Shown here: piece by piece, positions 26,798-36,855 of the stretch | How the letters are laid out: each line of letters begins with the position of its first letter | Position numbering within the stretch: the first letter of the stretch is position 1 | DNA from: JAKPBU01 sp964425695 | Lineage (GTDB): Bacteria > Pseudomonadota > Gammaproteobacteria > Xanthomonadales > Xanthomonadaceae | DNA length: 64,000 bases | Assembly (NCBI GenBank): GCA_964425695.1 | Contig: CAYRNF010000001.1 | Span: forward strand, 434,001-498,000 | Direction of reading: 5' to 3' | The notes under the pieces: model-generated | Told to the model about the DNA's origin: nothing | The model's input: the letters and a program-made list of their open reading frames with translations, nothing else | Databases searched by the model: none | Program-made: the position numbers and the translations under genes

Positions 26798-27181
26798 TCA
26801 GCGCTTGTAGACCCAGTGCCGCGACAGCACGAACCCGATCACGCCCAGCGCCAGTTCCACGCCCGGCTTGGCCAGCCAGGCCCATTTCAGGCCGAACCAG
26901 TCGTCGATATGGCCCATCGCCCAGGTGCTGACCGCGGTGGTGCACAGCCACATCAGCACGAAGCGGCGCAGCTGGGTGCGCCCCACCTCGGTGTCGTCGC
27001 CCGCGAACGTCAGCTTGCCGTTGAGCCAGTAGCCCAGCAGCGCACCGGAGATGCGCCCGCAGACGTTGGCCGGTTCGATCGCCAGGCCCAGGTGGCTCAG
27101 ACCCACCATCACCCCCCAGTCGACCAGCCACTGGATGGCGCCGACGAAGGTGTAGTGGCGCGCATGGCGTCCCAGCGTCAC
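26798..27181 (-). CDS. GtrA-family membrane protein
   Basis: A 127-residue protein with four membrane helices. The family blocks FVGAIQWLVDWGVM, then NVCGRISGALLGYWLNGKLTF and RRFVLMWL are clear. GtrA-like proteins help move undecaprenyl-phosphate-linked sugars across the inner membrane for lipopolysaccharide or teichoic-type glycosylation. It starts at GTG, overlapping the stop of the upstream membrane protein (GTGA), so the two are coupled. Confidence 0.85.
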   Translation of the reverse strand: MTLGRHARHYTFVGAIQWLVDWGVMVGLSHLGLAIEPANVCGRISGALLGYWLNGKLTFAGDDTEVGRTQLRRFVLMWLCTTAVSTWAMGHIDDWFGLKWAWLAKPGVELALGVIGFVLSRHWVYKR

Positions 27182-29223
27182 GGTGCAGGCTCCGCGGGAA
27201 TGCGCCACCACTGCGCGTCGCCGGCCGTGGCCTGGCGCGTGGCGCCCAGCTGGCGCAAGCCCGCCGCCTGCGCGGGCGTGAGGCGCGCAGCGCGCACCAG
27301 CACATCGCGGATGCCGGCGCCGCGCAGCAGTTCGCGCCAGCGCGCGCCCGTGGGGTCGGCATCGGCGTGGATGGCGGCGGCCTGCATCGCCGGCGCGTAC
27401 CAGGCCGTCGTCCGTCCGGCCACGCCCAGTTCGGCGTAGGCCGGCGCCTTGTCGTCCAGGACCAGGACGACCGGTGCGCCCGCGTCCCGCACGGCTGCCG
27501 CGAGCAACCGCTCCGGCGCATAGCGCAACATCAGTGGCGCATCGCGCCCCAGTGCGAGCACCGTCTCCTTCAGCGCGCCGTTGCGCTGCATCCAGTTGCC
27601 GTTGGCCTGGAATGCGAAGCCCAGCACGCACACCGCGATCGCCAGCCAGGCCCACCGGCGCGGATCGGCGAAGGCCGCGGCCGCCGCCAGCGCGGGCATC
27701 AGCAGCACCGCGGCGGGGAACGCATAGCGCAGGTACTGCACCGGTACGAACACCAGCAGCAGCATCGCCGAAGCGGGCAGGGCGATGGCGCGCGTTCCCT
27801 TTGCGCATAGCGCAAGGATCCAGGCACCCGCGAGCGCGACCAGGGCGAAACCCGCGCTTCCGCGCAGGGTCTCGCTGTAGTCGGATGTGGCGAAGGTGAG
27901 CGACCAGGGCAGTACGACCGGCAGGCCCGCCTGCCAGCGCGCGTCCTGGAAGTCCGACGCCGCGAAGTAGGGGGACTGGAACGTGCCGTTGAACAGCGGC
28001 AGGACCGGATTGGAAGCCACCGCGGCTGCGTAGGCGTAGCTCGATCCCGCCACCGCAGCGACGATGGCGCAGGCGCCCAGCAGAGGCAGCGCGCGGGGCC
28101 GCGCACGCGCCGCGAGCGCCGCGAATCCGACCAGAACGGCGGCGTAGGCGACGCCCATCAGCTTCAGGCCGAGCAGCCCACCCACCAGCACCGCGCCGGC
28201 CCGCAAGGCGTGCAGCCCGTCCGTGGCCGGCCGCATCGCAAACCAGGCCAGCCAGACGGTGAGCGCGGCGGCCGCGGTTTCGGTCTGCATCCCGGCCGCC
28301 AGGCCGGCGGTGAGCGGCAGCGATGCGTACAGGCCGATCGCGGCCCAGCGGACCCGCGCATCCGCACCCAGTGCCGCGCACAGCGTCCACACGCCCGCCG
28401 CGGTCGCCGCGATCCACAGCGCATTGAGCGGGCCGCGCGCTTCGGTGCCGGCGATCAGCTGCGGCAGGGCCTGCTGCACATCGGTCGCCCACGGCGCCAG
28501 CGCCCAGACCTGGTGGGTCGGGTCCAGCGCGTAGCGGCCCGCCGTCGCCAGCTGCCAGGGCAGGCCCAGGTGGTAGGCGAGGTCGTCGAACTGCAGGGTC
28601 GGCAGCCAGCAGCCGGTGCTTGCCAGCCCCAGCGCCAGGACACCGAGCGTGGCGGCGCGCGGATGCAGCGCGACCGCCGCCGTCCACTGCCCGCGCAGCG
28701 CGCGTGCGCGTGCCGCCAGGCCGCGATGCCCGATGCCGATCAGCACCGCGCACAGCGCCAGATAGCTCCAGCGGTGGTGCAGCGGCAGCGGCAGCAGCCA
28801 TCCCAGCACGCCGGCCAGCAAGGCCAGCCCGCAGGCGCAGGCCAGTGCGAGCGGCGCGCCAGCGCCGGCGATCCATCCGCCGGCGGCCGTCGCGGCGGCC
28901 GCCACGACCAGCACGGCCAGGAACGGCAGCGGACCGGAGAACACCACCAGCGCCGCCAGCCAGACGCAGGCCAGCGCCGTGGCCAGGCGGATCCGCACCA
29001 CGCGGTGCAACGGCCAGGCCACCGCCAGCGATGCGGCGGCGAGCACCAGCAGTTCGGCGAAACGGCCGCCGTGCCAGTCCTGCCACAGTCCGCTTGTTGC
29101 CATGCCGGCCACGCACAGCAACGCACCGGCCCACAGGATCGGTGCGTGCAGTCGCTCGGGAATGACCGACGCCGGTGCGATGGCGACAGGGGCGGAATCG
29201 CGGGGGCGCGTCATCGCGCACAT
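27178..29223 (-). CDS. large polytopic membrane protein, probable GT-C-type glycosyltransferase
   Basis: A 681-residue inner-membrane protein with about a dozen helices. A periplasmic loop after an early helix carries FDDLAYHLGLPWQL, the Asp-containing motif expected in GT-C enzymes that use lipid-linked sugars. Residues about 560-681 are a soluble C-terminal domain ending in WWRIPAEPAP. Adjacency and overlap with a GtrA gene support a role in envelope glycan modification; this is inference. Start: ATG at 29223 or 29214 (three codons later), neither with a strong ribosome site. It is divergent from glmU by about 50 bp. Confidence 0.65.
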   Translation of the reverse strand: MCAMTRPRDSAPVAIAPASVIPERLHAPILWAGALLCVAGMATSGLWQDWHGGRFAELLVLAAASLAVAWPLHRVVRIRLATALACVWLAALVVFSGPLPFLAVLVVAAAATAAGGWIAGAGAPLALACACGLALLAGVLGWLLPLPLHHRWSYLALCAVLIGIGHRGLAARARALRGQWTAAVALHPRAATLGVLALGLASTGCWLPTLQFDDLAYHLGLPWQLATAGRYALDPTHQVWALAPWATDVQQALPQLIAGTEARGPLNALWIAATAAGVWTLCAALGADARVRWAAIGLYASLPLTAGLAAGMQTETAAAALTVWLAWFAMRPATDGLHALRAGAVLVGGLLGLKLMGVAYAAVLVGFAALAARARPRALPLLGACAIVAAVAGSSYAYAAAVASNPVLPLFNGTFQSPYFAASDFQDARWQAGLPVVLPWSLTFATSDYSETLRGSAGFALVALAGAWILALCAKGTRAIALPASAMLLLVFVPVQYLRYAFPAAVLLMPALAAAAAFADPRRWAWLAIAVCVLGFAFQANGNWMQRNGALKETVLALGRDAPLMLRYAPERLLAAAVRDAGAPVVLVLDDKAPAYAELGVAGRTTAWYAPAMQAAAIHADADPTGARWRELLRGAGIRDVLVRAARLTPAQAAGLRQLGATRQATAGDAQWWRIPAEPAP

Positions 29224-29274
29224 GCTAGCAAGCGGTCGCCTTAGAATCGCCCGACCCTGTCCTGCTGGTTGCCC

Positions 29275-30663
29275 ATGGCCGATTCCACGCACGCCACCGA
29301 TCTCCACGTGGTGATCCTTGCCGCCGGCGAGGGCAAGCGGATGAAATCCGCGATCCCCAAGGTGCTGCAGAAGATCGCGGGCAAGCCGATGCTGGCGCAT
29401 GCGATCGACGCCGCGCGGGCGCTGCAACCGGCCGGGATCCACGTGGTGTACGGACATGGTGGCGAGCAGGTGCGCACGGCCTTTACGGACCGCGCGGACC
29501 TGCAATGGGTCGAGCAGGCGCAGCAGCTCGGCACCGGGCACGCGGTGAAACAGGCCATGCCCGGCGTGCCCGATGGCGCACGCGTGCTGGTGCTGTACGG
29601 CGACGTCCCGCTGATCACCGCGCAGACCCTGCGCCGCCTGCTGGATGCGGATGCGCGCCTGGCGGTGCTGGTGGCCGAACCGGCCGACCCGACCGGCTAT
29701 GGCCGCATCGTCCGCGATCCGGAGGGCCGCGTGGCGGCCATCGTCGAGCAGAAGGACGCCAGCGACGAACAGCGCCGGATCCGCATCGTCAACACCGGCA
29801 TCATCGCCGCGGAGTCCACCGCGCTGAAGGGCTGGCTGGACGCGCTGTCCAGCGACAACGCGCAGGGCGAGTACTACCTGACCGACGTGTTCGCGCAGGC
29901 CGCGGCCGAATACAGCGCCGCGGAGATGGTGCTGGCGGGCGATCCGGTGGAAACCGAAGGCGCCAACGACCCCTGGCAGCTGGCCCAGCTGGAACGCGCC
30001 TTCCAGCAGCGCGCGGTGCGTGCGCTGTGCGTGGAAGGCGCGCGCTTCGCCGACCCCGCGCGGGTGGACGTGCGTGGCCACGTGCGGGTGGGGCGCGACG
30101 TGGAGATCGACGTGGACGTGGTACTGGAAGGCGAGGTCGAGCTGGGCGACGGCGTGCGCATCGGCCCGTTCTGCCGGCTGCGCGACGTACACCTCACCGC
30201 CGGCACCGAGGTGCGGGCGCACTGCGACCTGGACGGCGTGCGCACCGAAGGCGCGGTGCAGATCGGCCCGTTCGCGCGGCTGCGCCCGGGCACCGTGCTG
30301 GCCGACGGCGCGCACATCGGCAACTTCGTGGAAACCAAGAACGCGCGCATCGGCGTGGGCAGCAAGGCCAACCACCTGAGCTACCTCGGCGATGCGCAGG
30401 TCGGCGCTGGCGTCAACATCGGCGCGGGCACCATCACCTGCAACTACGACGGCGCCAACAAGTCCACCACCACGATCGAGGACGGCGCCTTCATCGGCTC
30501 CAACAGCGCGTTGGTGGCGCCGGTCGTCATCGGCAAGGACGCGACCATCGGCGCGGGTTCCACCATCACCAGCGACGCACCGGCCGGCAAGTTGACGGTG
30601 GGACGGACGCGCCAGGCCACCATCGACGGCTGGCAGCGCCCGGTCAAGCAGCCCAAGTCTTGA
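29275..30663 (+). CDS. glmU: bifunctional GlcNAc-1-phosphate uridyltransferase/glucosamine-1-phosphate acetyltransferase
   Basis: A 462-residue enzyme making UDP-GlcNAc. The N-terminal uridyltransferase has LAAGEGKRMKSAIPKVLQ, the C-terminal left-handed beta helix shows repeating hexapeptides (for example VQIGPFARLRPGTVL), and it contains NYDGANKSTTTIEDGAFIGS. The ATG (MADSTHAT) is preferred to the TTG two codons earlier. Its usual partner glmS lies 8.6 kb downstream, separated by the sigma-54 cluster. Confidence 0.96.
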   Translation: MADSTHATDLHVVILAAGEGKRMKSAIPKVLQKIAGKPMLAHAIDAARALQPAGIHVVYGHGGEQVRTAFTDRADLQWVEQAQQLGTGHAVKQAMPGVPDGARVLVLYGDVPLITAQTLRRLLDADARLAVLVAEPADPTGYGRIVRDPEGRVAAIVEQKDASDEQRRIRIVNTGIIAAESTALKGWLDALSSDNAQGEYYLTDVFAQAAAEYSAAEMVLAGDPVETEGANDPWQLAQLERAFQQRAVRALCVEGARFADPARVDVRGHVRVGRDVEIDVDVVLEGEVELGDGVRIGPFCRLRDVHLTAGTEVRAHCDLDGVRTEGAVQIGPFARLRPGTVLADGAHIGNFVETKNARIGVGSKANHLSYLGDAQVGAGVNIGAGTITCNYDGANKSTTTIEDGAFIGSNSALVAPVVIGKDATIGAGSTITSDAPAGKLTVGRTRQATIDGWQRPVKQPKS

Positions 30664-30686
30664 ATCCAGCCGCAGGGAGTCCAGCG

Positions 30687-31019
30687 ATGAAGACCCCCGG
30701 CATCGTGTCGATCCTCGTCGCCCTGTCCGGCTGCGCCTCCACGCAGGAGGCTGAGCAGGCGCCCGCGGCGGCTGGCGCATGGCAGGTCGCCGAGTCCGTG
30801 ACGCTGTGCCGGACCACGTTGGCCGAATTGCGCACGCAGCTGGGGACGCCCAGCCGCGATGGGCGCCTGGGCAAGGCGACGGTGGTGACCTGGATCCTCG
30901 AGTGGGAGCCGCTCACCAGGTACCTGGGCGTGATGGCCAACGATGCCGGCACGGTCGTGGACGTGGTCTGGAACCTGCCGTCCGAAGTGCCGTGGACGCC
31001 GACCGACCGCTGTCGCTGA
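30687..31019 (+). CDS. small lipoprotein of unknown function
   Basis: A 110-residue protein with a lipobox LSGC (Cys16) after a short signal MKTPGIVSILVA and an AGGGAG ribosome site. The mature part has a TLCRTTLAELRTQLGTPSRDG stretch resembling SmpA/BamE-type small outer-membrane lipoproteins (LG.P...G), then a beta-rich WILEWEPLTRYLGV and a Cys near the end. BamE-like is a suggestion only. Confidence 0.75.
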   Translation: MKTPGIVSILVALSGCASTQEAEQAPAAAGAWQVAESVTLCRTTLAELRTQLGTPSRDGRLGKATVVTWILEWEPLTRYLGVMANDAGTVVDVVWNLPSEVPWTPTDRCR

Positions 31020-31062
31020 TGCAGACCGCGTCCGTCCGGCGCGCTTGGGTCCGGCAGCAGCC

Positions 31063-32373
31063 CTAGTCCGGCAGCACCAGGCTCACGCACAGGCCCCCGT
31101 CGTCGCGGTTGAGCAGCGCGATGCGCCCGCCGTGGGCCTCGGCGATCTCGCGGGCGAGTGCCAGCCCCAGGCCGGTGCCGTTGCGCTTGGTGGAATAGAA
31201 CGGCAGCAGCGCATTGGCCAGCACCGCCGCGTTCATGCCGCTGCCGCGATCGAGCACCTCGATCCGCCACGCGCCACCGATGCGGCGCACGCGCAGCGCG
31301 ACATCCCGTGCAGGCGAGCCGGATTCGTGCGCGTTTCGCAGCAGGTTGATCAGCGCCTGCTCGAGCTGCGCGGCATCGAACCGGGCTACGCCGTCGCGCG
31401 GTTCGACGTCGGCTTCGAACGCGACCTGGTCGCGCAGCTGGGCGACGAAGCGCGACCATTCCACCGGCTCGGTGCGCGGCGCCGGCAGCTTGGCGAAGCG
31501 CGCGTAGTCGCGCAGGAAGCCCTCCAGGTGGCGCGCGCGGTCCTCGATGGTGGACAGCGCGGCAGGCAGGCGCTCGTGCTGGCCGCGGCGCAGCAGTTCC
31601 GCGCCGGAGTGCGCCAGCGATGCGATCGGCGCCAGCGAGTTGTTCAGTTCGTGGCTGATCACCCGGATCACCTTCTTCCAGGTCTGCACTTCCTGGCGGC
31701 GCAACTCGGCGGTGAGCTGGCGCAGCATCACCAGTTCGTGCGGACGGCCGTTGAGGCGGAAGCCGCGGCGCGACAGGTGGTAGATGTCTTCCTGTTCGCC
31801 TTCGCCGGCGGTGAACATGCCGTCGCCGCCGCGGGCGAAGGCCTCGCGCAGCGCGTCGTCGGCATGCGCGAGCAGCGCGTCGAAGGCGCGGCCCTCGAGC
31901 TTGCGGCCTTCCCCCAGCAGGCGCCGTGCGGCCAGGTTGGCGTGCACGATGCGCCGCGCCGGATCCAGCAGCAGCATGGACACCGGCGTGTTCTCCACCA
32001 TGGTGTCCAGCAGCAGCTCGCGCTGCACCAGCGACAGGCGCTGCTCGCGCAAGGCGTCGCCGAGCGCGCGGTGCGCGTCCACCAGTTCGCGCAGCTCGCC
32101 GCGCCCGTTCCAGGCCACGCCGAAGCTGTAATCGCCGTCGCGGTAACTGGCGACGCTGCCGCTGAGCGCGCGGAACAGCGCGTGCATGGGCGCGAACGCG
32201 CGCCGCACCTGCCATGCCAGCACCGGCAGCAGCGCGGCCACGCTCGCCGCGACCGCCGCCCACGGCACCAGCCAGCGCCCGAGCAGCAGCGCAAGGGCCG
32301 CGGCGCCGAGCATCCACGCCGCGGCGATCAGCGTGTACAGGCCGGCCAGCGGCAGCCGTGGCAGCCAGCGCAT
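31063..32373 (-). CDS. membrane sensor histidine kinase, NtrY-like
   Basis: A 436-residue kinase. Two membrane helices lie within residues 1-60, then a HAMP-like linker, then a PAS-like domain (about 125-200). A phosphoacceptor His at about 243 lies in VISHELNNSLAPI. The C-terminal ATPase domain has NLLRNAHESGSP (N box) and GTGLGLALAREIAEAHGG (G2). It lies 6 nt after the sigma-54 activator gene, so it should phosphorylate Asp52 of that protein. Its signal is unknown. It is the last gene of the minus-strand cluster. Confidence 0.92.
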   Translation of the reverse strand: MRWLPRLPLAGLYTLIAAAWMLGAAALALLLGRWLVPWAAVAASVAALLPVLAWQVRRAFAPMHALFRALSGSVASYRDGDYSFGVAWNGRGELRELVDAHRALGDALREQRLSLVQRELLLDTMVENTPVSMLLLDPARRIVHANLAARRLLGEGRKLEGRAFDALLAHADDALREAFARGGDGMFTAGEGEQEDIYHLSRRGFRLNGRPHELVMLRQLTAELRRQEVQTWKKVIRVISHELNNSLAPIASLAHSGAELLRRGQHERLPAALSTIEDRARHLEGFLRDYARFAKLPAPRTEPVEWSRFVAQLRDQVAFEADVEPRDGVARFDAAQLEQALINLLRNAHESGSPARDVALRVRRIGGAWRIEVLDRGSGMNAAVLANALLPFYSTKRNGTGLGLALAREIAEAHGGRIALLNRDDGGLCVSLVLPD

Positions 32374-32379
32374 CGGCGG

Positions 32380-33717
<1,338 letters not shown>

Positions 33718-33725
33718 GGGGCGTT

Positions 33726-33746
33726 GGGAACTGGGGGCTGGGACCT
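33726..33746 (+). repeat. 7-bp unit array, left flank of the S23-like pseudogene
   Basis: Three units, gggaact, gggggct, gggacct. They face the inverted array at 34131-34158, with the pseudogene between. Confidence 0.75.
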
Positions 33747-33755
33747 AGGGGCGGA

Positions 33756-34126
33756 TCAAGCCAGCTTGTGGCTCAGGGAGCGGACCAGGTTGCGGAACGT
33801 TCGGCCGACTCGATCGTTTTCCTGCTCAAGCTGCTCGATAACGTCCTCTTCCGCAAAGCGCAGGCGGCGTGCAATCAACAGTTGTGTGTCCAGTTTCGTC
33901 AGCGAGCCACGGACGATGGAGAGAAACCGGAGGTCATCGCGCGTGCTGGAACGCGCATGACCTTCCGCGATGCTCGAAATACCGAAACTGCGGCGCGCCG
34001 CATCTGCGCAGTCAAACCGAAACGCTCCTCCTGCGGAAACCTCGCCGAAACCCGGTACACGGCTTCCACCAGTTCTGCCGACCGCTGCCAAGCCTCAAGC
34101 TCCCGATAACTTCGCAAGGCGGCCAT
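33756..34126 (-). pseudogene. four-helix-bundle (S23 ribosomal/avd-like) protein, frameshifted
   Basis: The first frame starts MAALRSYRELEAWQ and reads through YRVSARFPQEERFGLTAQMRR to AAVSV. The second frame takes over with IAEGHARSSTRDDLRF and runs to RNLVRSLSHKLA. Both halves are clear matches to the TIGR02436/S23 four-helix-bundle family, which normally reads AAVSVPSNIAEGHARSS. Here a one-base loss between 33972 and 33980 shifts the frame, so the intact protein cannot be made. The family includes intervening-sequence-encoded proteins of 23S rRNA and the avd accessory of diversity-generating retroelements. It is flanked by inverted arrays of 7-mers. Confidence 0.85.
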
Positions 34127-34130
34127 CCAT

Positions 34131-34158
34131 AGCCCCTGGATCCCAGACCCCAGCCCCG
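34131..34158 (-). repeat. 7-bp unit array, right flank of the S23-like pseudogene
   Basis: Four units, agcccct, ggatccc, agacccc, agccccg, opposite in sense to 33726-33746. Confidence 0.75.
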
Positions 34159-34165
34159 CATTCAA

Positions 34166-35389
34166 TCACACGCTGCGCGTCGCCAGCGCCGGCGGCACCG
34201 ACGCCGCGCGCCGCGCCGGCCAGTAGACGGCAATCTGTCCCAGCAGCCACAGCGCCACCGCGCCCACCGGCAGGTAGACCAGGGGCAGGCGCGGCAGTTC
34301 GTAGCGGCCCATCAGCAGCTGGTTGAGGCCGTAGGCGAGCACCATGCCGATGAAGATGCCGAGCGTGGCCAGCAGGAAGTTCTCGGTCTGGAAATAGCGC
34401 AGGATCTGGCCGCGGGTGGCGCCCAGCGCGCGGCGCACGCCGATCTGCCGGGTGCGCTGCTGCACCCAGAAGCTGGCCAGTCCCACGATGCCCAGCGCGG
34501 TCACCACCAGCAGCGCCACGATCACCGCGGTGAGCAGCCACGCCATCGAACGATCCTGGCGGTAGTAGTCGTTGCGCACCTGCTCGAAGCTGTCCTGGTC
34601 CTGGATGATGCGGCGCGCGCTGTTGCGTTCCAGCACCGCCACCGCCGCCTTGAGCACTTCGGCGCGCCGCGCCGGATCGGTGCGCAGCGCGAAGCGCCCC
34701 ATGGTCACGTTGCGCACCGGCAGCAGGATCGAATACATCGCCTCGCCGGCGTTGCCGCTGTCGCGGGGGCGGATGAGGTCCTCCACCACGCCGACGACGT
34801 GATGCGGAATGTCGTTTTCGTTCCAGCTGTAGATGTTCTTGCCCACCGCGCTTTCGCCGGGGAACAGCTTTTCGGCGACGGTGCGGTTGAGGATCACGGC
34901 CGGGATCGAAAGCCTGGAACCCGGTTCGTTCAGGGCTTCCCAGTCCACGTATTCGTCCGCGTTGAAGTCGCGGCCTTCCACGATGCGCAGGCCCAGCGTA
35001 CCGGCCAGGCCTTCGCCCAGGTACACGCCGGCGCTCAGGTTGGGCATCGGCTGTTCGGGTTCCAGGCTGACCGAACTGTTCCACGACGACCCGTCGAACG
35101 GCACGTGGTTCAGCGCGGTGGCGGCGCGCACGCCCGGCAGCGCGCGCAGCGCCGCCACGTCCTGCCGCACCAGCGCGTCGGCGTTCTCGTCCTCGCCGAT
35201 CCCGGCCACGTTGATGCGCACCAGTTCGCTGTCGGCCATGCCGGTGGGCCGGTCCATGCGTTCAAGGCGCTGCGCGATCAGGAACACGGCGTTGCAGATG
35301 ATCGCGCAGGTCAGGGCGATCTCCAGCACGATCAGCGACGCGGCGGTCTTGTGGCGGCTGAGCGTGGAGAGGATGGGGCGGATGTCCAT
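34166..35389 (-). CDS. MacB/FtsX-type ABC permease, second of pair
   Basis: A 407-residue protein: an N-terminal helix (about 15-40), a periplasmic MacB-core domain (about 45-275, containing GVYLGEGLAGTLGLRIVEGRDF), and three C-terminal helices in an FtsX domain (RTRQIGVRRALGATRGQILRYF). This resembles mechanotransmission ABC systems that do not themselves move substrate through the membrane. It ends at 34166 and lies 43 nt after the first permease. Its sister is the main partner; the pair likely forms a heterodimer with the ATPase at 36856. Confidence 0.88.
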   Translation of the reverse strand: MDIRPILSTLSRHKTAASLIVLEIALTCAIICNAVFLIAQRLERMDRPTGMADSELVRINVAGIGEDENADALVRQDVAALRALPGVRAATALNHVPFDGSSWNSSVSLEPEQPMPNLSAGVYLGEGLAGTLGLRIVEGRDFNADEYVDWEALNEPGSRLSIPAVILNRTVAEKLFPGESAVGKNIYSWNENDIPHHVVGVVEDLIRPRDSGNAGEAMYSILLPVRNVTMGRFALRTDPARRAEVLKAAVAVLERNSARRIIQDQDSFEQVRNDYYRQDRSMAWLLTAVIVALLVVTALGIVGLASFWVQQRTRQIGVRRALGATRGQILRYFQTENFLLATLGIFIGMVLAYGLNQLLMGRYELPRLPLVYLPVGAVALWLLGQIAVYWPARRAASVPPALATRSV

Positions 35390-35432
35390 GGGGTTTCCTC
35401 GGGTGTCGTGTCGTCGCGCGGGATGACGGGCG

Positions 35433-36743
35433 TTACTGCGACTTGAGCTGGATCGCGGGGGTCACCTGCATGGCGCGCCAGGCGGGCAGCACTCCGGCGA
35501 GCAGGCTGGCGCCCAGTGCCAGCGCCAGCGTGGCCAGCAGCATCGGCACGTCCAGGCGGGCCAGCGCGGCGTAGTCCGCCGGCTGCTGGCGCACCGCCCA
35601 CAGGCCCAGCAGCGCAAGCCCCAGCCCGGCGATGCCGCCGGCCAGCCCGATCGCGCCGGCTTCCACCAGGCACTGCGCGAAGATCGCGCGGCGCGACGCA
35701 CCCAGCGCGCGGCGCACGCCGATCTCCGGCGCGCGGCGCAGGAACTTGGCCAGCAGCAGGCCCACCGTGTTGATCAGGCACACCAGCAGGAAGCCCAGTG
35801 CCAGCCACATCTGCAGGCGTACGTCGCCGGGGACGGCCTCCTGCTCGTCCAGCCACTCCATGACGCTGTGCAGGCGCACGTTGGTGGGGCGCTCGTAGCG
35901 CCCGGCGGCGCGCTGCTGGTCCGAATAGTTGGACAGGTACTGCCGGTACGCGGCGACCTTTTCCGGCGTGCCCAGCTCCACCCAGTACTGCACCCACGAG
36001 CAGGGCGCGTTGACGCCCAGCGAACCTTCCTTGTCGTCGCCGGTGTCGCCCCAGCAGTTCATGTTGCCCTGGGTGCCGAAGTCCAGCGCACGCGAGGTCT
36101 GGAACGGCACGAACACCTGCTCCACCTCGGTGAAGCGATCGTTGGTCATGTCGTAGAAGCGCGGCGTGGGCCGCCACGCATCCAGCACGCCCACGATGCG
36201 CAGCTGCGCGTTGCCGGCGCGCAGGGTCCTGCCCACGCTGTCGGCGCCGCCGAACAGCTTGTCGTTGAGCGCAGCGGAGATCACCGCCACGCGCGCGCGC
36301 GATTCGTCGTCGGCCGCGGACCAGCCCGTGCCGAAGCGGAACGGCACGTCGAACATGGGGAAGAAGTCGGCCGAGGTATAGCGCGCATCCACGGTGAACG
36401 GATCGAGCCTGCCGTCCTGCGCCTCCACCGCCAGCCGGCCACCGCTCATTAGCGCCTGCCGGTCGCCGCGCTTGTCGCGCAGCAAGGCCTGTGCGTCGAA
36501 GCGGGTCATCTGCAGCTCGGGGTCTTCGCCCGGCGTGAAGCCGTTCATGGAGCGCGGATCGAGCTGCGGATAGAACAGCGTGCCGCTCTTGTGCGGGATC
36601 GGGTCGCCCGACAGCACGTGGAACACGGTCAGCGTGGTCATGGCCGCGCCGATGCCCAGCGCGATGGCCAGCACCATCAGTGCGGTGAGCATCTTGTTGC
36701 GCCTGAAGCTGCGGATCGCGAGGTTGAGGTAGTAGCCGAACAT
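35433..36743 (-). CDS. MacB/FtsX-type ABC permease, first of pair
   Basis: A 436-residue permease beginning MFGYYLNLAIRSFRRNKMLTAL. It has the N-terminal helix, a larger periplasmic core with two Cys (MNCWGDTGDD and NAPCSWVQYW) that could form a disulfide, then the FtsX block APEIGVRRALGASRRAIFAQ and two further helices. It ends in an Ala-rich stretch and AIQLKSQ. Together with the second permease and the ATPase it builds a type VII ABC-like complex. Confidence 0.88.
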   Translation of the reverse strand: MFGYYLNLAIRSFRRNKMLTALMVLAIALGIGAAMTTLTVFHVLSGDPIPHKSGTLFYPQLDPRSMNGFTPGEDPELQMTRFDAQALLRDKRGDRQALMSGGRLAVEAQDGRLDPFTVDARYTSADFFPMFDVPFRFGTGWSAADDESRARVAVISAALNDKLFGGADSVGRTLRAGNAQLRIVGVLDAWRPTPRFYDMTNDRFTEVEQVFVPFQTSRALDFGTQGNMNCWGDTGDDKEGSLGVNAPCSWVQYWVELGTPEKVAAYRQYLSNYSDQQRAAGRYERPTNVRLHSVMEWLDEQEAVPGDVRLQMWLALGFLLVCLINTVGLLLAKFLRRAPEIGVRRALGASRRAIFAQCLVEAGAIGLAGGIAGLGLALLGLWAVRQQPADYAALARLDVPMLLATLALALGASLLAGVLPAWRAMQVTPAIQLKSQ

Positions 36744-36755
36744 CTTGGAAGCTCC

Positions 36756-36777
36756 GTAGGGCGGGCCCTGGCCCGCC
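36756..36777. repeat. palindrome gtagggcgggccctggcccgcc
   Basis: A near-perfect dyad (gggcgggccctggcccgcc) in the 112-nt gap between the ATPase stop and the first permease. Same type as in the atpD-atpC gap (26149-26166). Confidence 0.6.
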
Positions 36778-36855
36778 GGTCACGTGTTGTGGAAAGCAAC
36801 CACCCGACGCATTCGCGAACAGCCGGGCAGCCCAGAAGGCACGCCCGGGCACGCC

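Noticed and set aside
29224..30780. Upstream extension of the GT-C-like gene into glmU
   Set aside because: The extra 500 residues are antisense to glmU and start nowhere near a ribosome site; the membrane protein begins at about 29223.
33756..34091. Two separate small genes at the S23 locus
   Set aside because: The two overlapping frames are parts of one family; the first ends and the second takes over at a one-base loss, so they are one broken gene.
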